Shown here piece after piece: positions 55,333 through 64,000 of a DNA stretch of 64,000 nucleotides. Both the position numbers and the translations under genes were made by a program. Position 1 is the first letter of the stretch, and every line of letters begins with the position of its first letter. Source of the DNA: Corbicula japonica. Lineage: Eukaryota > Mollusca > Bivalvia > Venerida > Cyrenidae. The stretch spans positions 3,150,303 to 3,214,302 of the forward strand of contig JAZAYU010000061.1 of the NCBI GenBank assembly GCA_038501625.1, written 5' to 3'. A model generated the notes under the pieces. It had not been told where the DNA came from and searched no databases. It saw only the letters and a program-made list of their open reading frames with translations.

Positions 55333-58300
55333 ACCGATTTAACAAACCCCAAAAAAGTTGATCGACTAGCCAGTTCTACGTAATCATCACATCGGTAACG
55401 GGTTATTTTACTAATAACAGTTCTGACTATATTATGTTTTATTTATTAGATAATATGTTAAAGTCTTAAAAGACGCATGTCCGTTTTTGTTAATCTTAAT
55501 CCGTTGCAAACTAGACAATGAACAAAACTTTTGGGTTTTTTGTTCAAGACATGTAAACGTTTTGAGCTGAAACGTTATTCATAATATTTCAAGCTATATG
55601 TCTGCTGAAATTTGTTTATTTGACTGAAGATTCAAAAATCATTGAAATGCTATTAATTATATGTGTTATCTTAACGTTCTATCATATGATTGGTTAGCTA
55701 GGCGCCAATAATTTCTTGAAAAAATCATAAATGTTTCAGAAAATTTTTTAAGAAATGATTTAGTTTAAAGAATGCAAGAAGGGTCATTATACTTTAAATA
55801 AAGCTTTGTATTCATTACTAGCAACAATGCCTACTTTCATCATATTTTGGTTTGTGTCCTATCTGTAAACTAGTTCAGCTAATGCAAATGCAAATCATTA
55901 TGGTTAAAGAAAGTTGCAATTCCTAAACAACTCATTTTCCCAATATGAAAGGCCCTGGCTCTAATTCGAAAAACGATAAAAAAAACTGGATGATTCTACA
56001 AAGTAAAAGCAGATATGACAAGAAAGAAATCAATTTTGATCATAATATTGCATAATTGCCGTTTTTAACTGACTGTATCAGTTCAATAATACCCCATGAG
56101 AGCTATATGCTACTTGTTCAATTGTGTAGAACAAGTATATATGCCAGTCCTGCTAAGGGCATTAATAATGTATGGAAAGCAGACCTTAGGGAAGACATTA
56201 TATCGAATTAATGTCATTTTATTGAGATTATAACGACTGTAGCCAGTCTAGGAGGTATAAAATTTCATCTCAATAAATATTATGAGTAATATTTTTCAAA
56301 GTCGTGATTGCAGTTTCTGTTTATTAATAATACATCTTGACGTACAAAGGTAATATGGCGCTTTAATTGCAGTCGTTTACCAAACTAAGGTAACATTTTC
56401 TTTTTTACGATCATAATTAACCTTCCAGATGTATATCCTTAAAGGCAAAAGTAAGTTAATAGATAATATCTGTATTTGGAATAAAGGTAATAGATAATAA
56501 TTTGAAGTACACGGTTCAACAAAACAAATATTTTGACTTACATTTCCCGGTGTCGGTTGTGCGAGTATAAGTTTAATATATGGATATAAATTCAGTTAAT
56601 ATCTAATTTTATGTTTTTAGAAAATAAAGCTACTTAAGAACATATTACAGGCTCTGTTTAATTTAACCACGGCATGGCAGTAATTGAAATGTCATGAAAT
56701 GTTTTTAACTGGTTAAACATATTTATTCTTTTTTCTAATGAAATTCAATAAGAGCATTGTACTTGCTATTTCATGTATTACATAGTTCAATTCTTTTTAG
56801 GCTAGGTTATTGCCAGATTGTTTGTTTGAAAGAAGCTATTGATAGTTTCAAGCACCACTACTTGAGGTAGATTCATTGTAATGAAATTCTGAAAAAGACA
56901 AATCGTCGAAACAAAACATGTTTATTGGAAATCATATTGACATATGTGTTCGAAAACGTCATAGACAGCAAATTGCTTCAATATGGGTTACGCCAAGCAA
57001 AAGGTTACACAAAACATTCTTATTATATTTTTCAAACATATTCTGTGGCTAAAGAGTGCTTGACAGAAACAAATGAATATTTAAATGATTTCCAGTACCA
57101 CATATATAATTATTGAACTCAATTTGTAGACCTGTAGAGGTGCAAATTATATAAGGTTAAAAACTAACTTTTCTAAATTGACTAAATTTTAAGATGGTAA
57201 AAAGTCTGTGCCAACCTTGGGTAGATCATTATAGGAAATATAAGTTAGTTTGAATAATTTTAGTAGATGTCATCGATATACACAATCCTATCAAAATAAA
57301 TTAGAGTATGATGACACGACGTCATTTAAAACGTTTTAAGTTGATTTGACCTATATACCTAATAACGGATCTCACAATAACTCGGTGTCAAATTACTTAA
57401 AACTTTAACAAACTTTCTCTGTGCCCAATATTTTATCTCAGCACCTTTGTCTGGTTATTGACGACGCAGTTTAGCATTTTTTCAGATTTACAAAATTTCA
57501 GACACACGTTATTGTCATGATTTATGATACTTTCCTTAAAACATTACAGATAAGACGCTAGATATATTTGTTACACGTGTCTAATTGATCGTTAATGCCG
57601 TCTAGGGTCGTTAGCAGTGGGTGGATCAATTGCCGTAGTTTCGTTAGCAGTGGGTGGATCGATTGACACTGGGGCATGATAGACACATAATTGTCATTTC
57701 TGTAATTCCATTTAAGCTATAAAGTAGAGCTTTTTTCTAGAAAATGTCAAATACACGCGTTCAGTCTTAATACAAACTTGTTCACTTGTTCAGAAAATGA
57801 AAATCGTCGAAGAGCAGAAAAACAAAATTATTTTAGTCAGTTTAGAAATTTCATGATCGATATTTCATTTCCTGTTTATTTGTTTGAAGATGAATGCTAG
57901 TTTTACACTTTCTGGGCCCACCTTTTTAAGCCATTGTCTTGCGATTGCTGAATATTGCGACAGCTGTTTGGAATGTTCTGGGACACGTGCTATCGAATTT
58001 AAAGAAAACGGCGTACGCAAACAGGATTTGGTAAAATTACAATTGTTGAAAAAATAAACTGTTTTCAAGTCGTTGCTAAAAAGGTAAACAATTTATTGTT
58101 TTCATAAAAACCCAAAGTTCCATATTCGGAGAAAGCCTTAATTTTGCGCGAATTAAAAATCGTTAAATTTTTATTTTTCATAGTTTTTGTATGGAAAGAA
58201 GCATGAAATTATATTAATATTTAATTCACACTGAGTCGTCAGACATTTAAGCGTTATATGAACCGTTTGTCAAGAATAACGTTTTAGTTCTTGCACGCGC

Positions 58301-58554
58301 GGTAGAAAGAAAATCTTTTTAATGGCCGTCAGGAACGACAAGTCTTTGCTGTCACAATTTGTGTTCGAGTCTGTAAAAGAGATAAAGATTTTCTGATATA
58401 CTTATCTCTTTATTTCTTTGGGGGTTATTTTCAGGTGATGTTAGTGTTGGTGTAAATTATGCGCAGATATCCAAAGACATCAGCTGATGAACAGAGCCAT
58501 GTAGCCATTTAATGTAATTTGGCATCGTATAACCGGTGTGTGCTACAGCCAATG

Positions 58555-59095
58555 TATACTGAACAAAAAAGTATCCACTTTTTATGCTTGTTTTCCCATT
58601 ACCATATTTTCATTTAAACAGGACCGCTTTGAATGGTGTTTATTTAATTAATCTCAGTTGTTTTTTCATGAATAAAATCTTCCACACCAGGACCTGAGGA
58701 ACTGCCAATCGAATAACAATTAATCATGACATACAAAACACTACATATTCAATTTAAAGGGAGGTAATTGGAAATTGTTGGAATTTCTAGCGTTGTTTAT
58801 CGAGGACCAGTTGTGTTATTCATGAATATTTTGTGATTTTATTTATCAACAAGAGGTAGAGAAAGTGACAATAAATGTGAATATTTCGAAGAATCGCTGA
58901 CATTTTACTGAAACCCATATTATAACAAAGGGAAAGATAACTAAGTTGTGGCTGCAGATTTTCAAGAATACTTAATCCCTTTGCAATGGCAACAGAAAAG
59001 CAAATGTGTACACATATAGAATTTTGAGTTTTCGTTTTAATATTTTACAAAATTTAATATAGGTACGTGGATACTTTTTATTTTTGTTGAGTATA
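58555..59095. mobile_element. TIR element, TA-flanked, unit 3 copy
   Basis: Counterpart of 45552-46105, with small deletions (for example shorter A-run in the left end). Confidence 0.72.
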
Positions 59096-59374
59096 TATAT
59101 GTCAGACTTAAAGCTGTGAGATACGGATTCGGAGCTAAAAAAGATCTAGCTATGACAACGGGAGGGTGACTATCTTTATCAGGCAGATATCGTTTGATTA
59201 AAATATGTTTTGACAATCAGTAGCAGATCAATTATCAAGTTAAGAAACCCAGATGAATCGCATAAATTACACAACGTCATATTTAACCGCTGTCGAAGTC
59301 AGTCTGTTCGCATCAAGTACGACTTACCTTAGTAATTCACCTATCTACTCAATACTGTATCATGGTTAAAATAA

Positions 59375-59660
59375 AATATGCATTTCGGGAATGGCAATAG
59401 CTAGACGAGAAAAAGTAAGCAAGGAAAAGAGAGCATTAGCTAAAAAAATTAATAAAATTATCACCTCAAACAATTAGCAAATAGATGAAAAAAGAACTTC
59501 GAAAGCCACCGAACATGACGTGGTTAAAATTCTGCAGGCTTCGCCCGAACGAGCCAGACCACAAGCAGTAATGGAAATGTACACCACCGTCCACCCCGCC
59601 AAGACCTTGGCCGATTGCAACTTTTATACAGCTATATTTATCGACGGGGAGTTTTTTTAC
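59375..59660 (-). repeat. Family A tail joined to family E (unit 3)
   Basis: Counterpart of 46413-46740, with a deletion near 59643 that removes the TACCCAAAGACC-type part. The 70-residue minus frame over it is a by-product. Confidence 0.6.
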
Positions 59661-61474
59661 AGCCGCCAAATGGTACAAACAAACCTACAATGATATTTAA
59701 GCAGCTTTAAAAGAAATTTTCTCAGATGATTTCAAAATGATAACCTATCAATCATTTCTGTTAACAAGATAAAGCATAACTATTAAATTCCAGTTCCAAT
59801 TGTGTAATTGCTTTATTAAAGAACGATATTGCAAATAAACTTCCCCTGTTACTTCGAAACATATGTTCGATGCAATCTTAATATTGTTATTAAGACTGAT
59901 AGTTTCCAGTTTATTGCGACTATAAATCATAAAGATGCAATACAATTTGATGTGATGATGTTTACTTTTGATGCGCAAAAGACGAAGATGTAAGTGCGTC
60001 TTGTAATTTCATCTAATCCTTTTCAGCATTGACAAGTTAACCCATTAGTTGCTTCGACAATCCGAGAATATAGTTCGAATCAGAAGAAAAATGTTGCTAT
60101 CTTACTTTGTCGTCATGTGATTTACTGTGAATGGACTTATTTTCGTGGGCGTAAAAGTTTGAAGTTTTCGGTTAAAACAGCAATTTCATGGGTCCTTAAA
60201 TTTGTGATTTTTCCAACAATGTTTACAAACAATGCTATGTTCTTTTTTATTTCGTCTTGGCTTCAAAGTTTTGATAGACCTATTCACAAAATACATGACA
60301 ATAAGTAACCAACGAAAATTTATTATTTCACAGTATCAGTTTCCCAGCTGCTTAAAAGGGAGATGATACCATCAACCAATTCTTTCAGCTACCTTCTAGG
60401 TTTTTGTTGTCGTCCCGTCGACATATAGACCTATGTAGCTATATGTATTCACGCTAATGATCTAAATATAGTAGAAAAGAAACTTCAGTTATGTTGAAAT
60501 GATGTTCGATGAGTTATGTACCCAGTCACAATGACGTGAATGATCTTGGCTTTAACATACACGTTCTAAGGACTCAAATTATATAAGGGAAAGAATTTAC
60601 TCCATTAACAACAGTATTTGTTGAGGTGCAAAGTTATAAATGCAGCTGAATAGAATCCTGCATAAAAAGTTGTGTTTACTTAATTAAACAATTACCAGAG
60701 AAAGGATACAACGTTTTTATTATGTGTTGTTTTGAGTAATGGTATACATGTATGACTTAAAAAGAATACATATCTTTAAAAAACCAAGTATAACTTAAGG
60801 TAATGTCCAAGACTGAAAATGTAGGTAGAACAACCTTAATTACAAAAGTGTTCCAGTATTAGTATGAGCGTCTGGAATGGTGTCCCATTTGACATTGAAT
60901 TTTTCTCTTTCGTACATTATAAAACAAACAGTTTAAAAAATATATACCGTCTGTTCCGTTATTTAAAAACATGTTTGAAATCGAGCATGTTTAAATCATT
61001 GCAGAAAAAGACCTAAAAAATCTCAAAATTCTTTTTGCAATAAATCACAAAAACGATGCAACACAACAATTCGAATGCCCTCGTGAGTCAAATGATACTG
61101 GCAAAAATATCTAAGGTTCTTGAAAAGAACTCTCAGTTATGTAAGAAGAAATCAACTTTTTTATTTTTGTTAATGTTCCCTATGTCTTTCCTTATCCCAA
61201 ATGATGTTTTTGTTTATAAATGAATACGGCCTTGAAACCGTTAGTGTGAAACATAAATATTATATTTTCTTAACTCAAACTCGAAACAAAAATGTTGTTA
61301 TAATGTCTTATTCAATTTGTCAGTTTAGAAGAATACACAATGACATATGTTCAAATTACTTTATCATTTTGTCGACATACTGTTTTGGTATGGCGGTTAT
61401 TAATGTCCCAGAAGACTGCAGTCAGGCAGATCGGTAATACCGATGGGACTGCCAGCAATAAATAGGCCGCCTTC

Positions 61475-61815
61475 TATACCGAAAGGTGAAATATGCATAT
61501 CAGGAATTGCCACATACAGAAAAAAACAGCCTCCCCACACAGTCAAGAAGAAGAGGGAGAGAGAGCATGGTTAATAAAATGACCAATTTCAAAAGAGATA
61601 CCACAAACAATTAACAAAAATGAGAACCCGAGGGGTTACCGTCCTGGAACGGTCAGTGGCAAATCAAATTGCCACCGGGGGTTAAAACCATGTTCTAGGC
61701 TGCACCAACCTCACACTTGCCAAAAATGCATAATGCACAGGAGGAGAAATATCATTTGGACAACAAGTGTAGTCGCTCAACCGTACTGTTCTACTTTTGA
61801 AGACTTTTGCACATT
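61475..61815 (-). repeat. Family A segment inserted in unit 3
   Basis: Nearly identical to 53983-54320 in unit 2, at the same place. It is absent from unit 1. Confidence 0.82.
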
Positions 61816-61870
61816 TTGTATTTCTCAGTCCCTGACTTACTAATGCTGACTTTATAAATTGAATTTCAGT

Positions 61871-61945
<75 letters not shown>
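61871..61945 (+). repeat. (TAA)n microsatellite, 3' tail of a LINE
   Basis: About 24 TAA units. On the minus strand this is an (ATT)n run directly after the LINE 3' region, so it is probably the tail of that insertion, later expanded. The poly-isoleucine frame over it is not a gene. Confidence 0.95.
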
Positions 61946-62775
61946 CAATTCTTTATTTATGGATGGTAACTCTTAAGTTTTGTACAAAGTAAAACAACAA
62001 TAATACAAATCTTATTTTCAAGAGGCCATCATGAAATATTATAACTACACGCAAAAAAATTAAAATGAAATAAAAAAGATGAACAAAACAAAATCACATA
62101 TGTTAATTGGGCAATATTTTGAGAAGGCAAAAAATTATAATGTAATACATTATAATACACATACTCAAGAGTAGAAAAAAAGCAACGACAAGTCATTGAG
62201 CAGTTACCAATTTGTGTGTATATCTAGATACATTTTAAGAATTTATTGTCAATAAATGATGTTTGTATGATTTTTTTAATAAATTCAGGGAGAATGAATT
62301 TTTAATGGAAAAAGGAATTTCATTCCAGATAATCATACCAGAGTAATTAATGGCTTTTTCATAATTCTGTGTTTAGCTTTGGATGGACAAGACATTGCAT
62401 TGAGTTAGACCGAAGATTGTAAGACGTATTTTGTGTAATTTCTATCAGATCGTGTAAATATTGTGGGGCTAAGTCGTGGAGGGTTTTATAAACAAGAGAG
62501 GCTGTGTGATATTTGATACGGTCATTAAATGATAACCACTTCAGTTCACTAAAAAGTTATTAATCCGATCTTTGTTGGTTTTTGAACATTGTCCCCACGA
62601 GATAACTCCATAATCAAGAATCGGTAGTACATACGCATTATAGTAAATTTTCTTTGTTTTAAATGTGAGGTACTTTGATATTCTATTAAACAGATATAGC
62701 TTTGAATTTAATTTACTGCAAATTTTATCTATCTGCACTTGCCATTTTATTGAATCATCAACATTAATAACATAA
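61946..62775 (-). pseudogene. 5'-truncated LINE (CR1/L2-like) reverse transcriptase end
   Basis: The minus strand from about 62770 reads NVDDSIKWQVQIDKICSKLN, LFNRISKYLTFKTKKIYYN, VLPILDYGVISWGQCSKTN (the usual non-LTR 'Y..ll.P.ldYg...wg' block). After a stop and frame breaks it continues LKWLSFNDRIKYHTASLVYK, LAPQYLHDL and SGMIIWNEIPFSIKNSFSL, the typical end of CR1/L2-type LINE proteins. Frameshifts and stops show it is dead. It is found only in duplication unit 3, so it entered after that unit arose. Confidence 0.82.
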
Positions 62776-63349
62776 TTAACATAGTTAAGGTGCGGATTTT
62801 AGGGTTCGTAAATTCCTGGAAGGCAGGTTAAATTTCTGAGAACTAGGTTAAATAGATCTAGTTCAAATTTATTTACTTAATTAATTATGAGTTCTTTTAA
62901 ATATTGATTTTATAAAATGTTTAAAGGCATTTGGCTTCATATAACGACGGTTTATAATTTTAAATATTCGCATTTTTGTCATGTTCGACCGAATCGAGAC
63001 AGATATTAAAGATTAGCCGTCAAAATGCAAATGTTCGTGAACTGCAGATATTTCAAACATTTCAAGATAGTTTGACTTGCAACAAGTGAAACCATCATTT
63101 CCCAGGCGCAGATTAAAAAATCATAATTAGTTATTTCTAGTTCCTTACATAATTAATGACAAGTTTAACAGTTTGTACATTTGCATTTACATATTAACTA
63201 CGATATATATATTGTCATTTATAAACTAATGTTAGCTTGTTTATAAGAAAATGTGTAATAATGACTTTCATACCTGAAAGATTTGTATTAACACCTGCTG
63301 TCAAGGCTTGAAATAATGTAATTAAAATTTGAGAGGGATACACATTTTC

Positions 63350-63965
63350 TGGACGAATGATGGGTCATAATATATTATTACTATGTAACTATTATTTGAT
63401 TATCTTTATTATAGTACAATTAGGCCGGCGCAAGGGATATGTTTCCCGGCTTTAAATAGAGGTTTTTAGCGAATGGGGAGAACCATGTGGCCTGGCTTTA
63501 TATATAGATCGTTGAGTAATGAACGGGAACCATGTTGGATGTACGTTAAGTGCAAGGTCAAGCTATTTATAATTGAGTATATAAATATAGATATTGAATT
63601 GAATTATCTCCCCTTAACTATAAATATAGATATTATACATTAAAGATTATATAAATAGATCGATGAGTCGGTGTTTTCTTTTAATTAATTATGCGAATTG
63701 AAAGTTCATTGTTGTAAGCAGTTATAGAAAGAGTGTACATGAAGTAAGAGACATTGTTCAGATAGTTATTCTTGGATGATATTGAAGTTTGTGTTTTGTT
63801 TACGAATATTGGCATTCCTATGACTTGATTTTTGGCGCGTGAATGTGACATATAGGCCTATTATGATGGTTCTTTGTTTACAAATGTTTCTGATGTTGAA
63901 ATTTGACTAGTGGGTTTCTGTTTTACAAGAAGGCGATTTCGTGGCTATAAAGTAAATAATGATTG
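63350..63965. other. No recognised gene; imperfect about 50-bp double repeat
   Basis: At 63446-63540 two diverged units share GGCTTTA-ATAGA and GGGAGAACCATGTGG/CGGGAACCATGTTGG. The remainder is AT-rich and unrecognised. Confidence 0.4.
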
Positions 63966-64000
63966 CAGGCCCGGATCCAGACTGGTACATGCTGGGGGGG
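63966..64000 (+). mobile_element. Possible DNA transposon end at the window edge
   Basis: CAGGCCCGGATCCAG followed by a G run resembles, from memory, the ends of widespread invertebrate DNA transposons (CAG-GGCGGATCCAG...GGGGGG). The rest is outside the window. Confidence 0.35.

Larger units (their letters stand above)
55334..63349 (+). repeat. Segmental duplication unit 3
   Basis: It matches unit 1 (41493-49584). It lacks the TTAA element, the hammerhead-bearing insert and the LINE 3' end of unit 1. It has gained the family A segment (61475-61815) and a LINE fragment with (TAA)n (61871-62775). No gene was recognised in the stretches between these. Confidence 0.92.

Noticed and set aside
43207..57116. 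63-residue frame kept in units 1 and 3
   Set aside because: The two differences I see change amino acids (Pro to His, Arg to Cys), with no sign of selection; no family pattern.
46805..59978. 76-81-residue minus-strand frame kept in all three units
   Set aside because: No start context, domain or splice pattern, and the unit copies differ by amino-acid changes; it is explained by young duplication.
48678..61437. 78-residue frame shared by duplication units 1 and 3 (48678, 61201)
   Set aside because: Unit 2 has a stop (TAA) early in the same frame near 53770, and the rest is shared only because the duplication is recent.
61682..61948. Poly-isoleucine frame on the minus strand
   Set aside because: It is a translation of the (TAA)n tail of a LINE insertion.

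Overview
The window is AT-rich, intron-bearing animal DNA, most likely from a bivalve mollusc. The evidence is one split gene of the copper type II, ascorbate-dependent monooxygenase (DBH/MOXD) family, a ~160-bp tandem repeat like the old bivalve satellite class, and a dense load of small palindromic transposons, tRNA-headed SINE pieces and LINE/Penelope fragments. There is no bacterial-type gene organisation. Almost all long open frames here are chance frames or lie inside repeats.

Gene region (6.3-20.5 kb, + strand): six exons (6257-6364, 7582-7765, 8327-8530, 17117-17242, 19519-19607, 20152-20244) join in frame into a 267-residue C-terminal part of a DBH/MOXD-like enzyme. All six copper ligands are present: His-His, His, His-Met-His and Met. 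The 5' exons (the rest of the catalytic domain, any DOMON domain and the signal peptide) are not seen and probably lie upstream of the window. The introns hold many repeats. The left flank (1-6.2 kb) holds repeat family A, a broken hAT transposase C-terminus and foldback DNA.

Repeat and duplication region (17.3-63.4 kb): DNA starting 34 bp after exon 4 (17.28-29.02 kb) recurs, shortened and partly inverted, at 36.83-42.30 kb. The block 41.49-49.68 kb recurs at 55.33-63.35 kb, and part of it again at 51.65-55.05 kb. Because the copies align so well, several later insertions can be read against their empty sites. These are a 689-bp TTAA-flanked foldback element, a 250-bp element with GGGGCGCG ends and a 4-bp duplication, a 434-bp hAT-type element with a perfect 8-bp duplication (a second copy sits at 50.5 kb), a 111-bp insert carrying a hammerhead-ribozyme-like fold with a 13-bp duplication, and LINE 3' ends. 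Two of the insertions give conflicting copy histories, which suggests gene conversion.

Other landmarks are a G/C-rich minisatellite with a GGTGACC core (32.4-33.6 kb), a (GA)n tract at 32.0 kb, a four-copy tandem repeat at 35.0-35.5 kb, the ~160-bp satellite-like array at 40.1-40.8 kb, a Penelope-like reverse transcriptase scrap at 26.8 kb, and a CR1/L2-like LINE reverse transcriptase scrap at 61.9-62.8 kb. Apart from the monooxygenase I see no other host gene. Family letters (A, B, D, E and so on) are local labels used only in this annotation.
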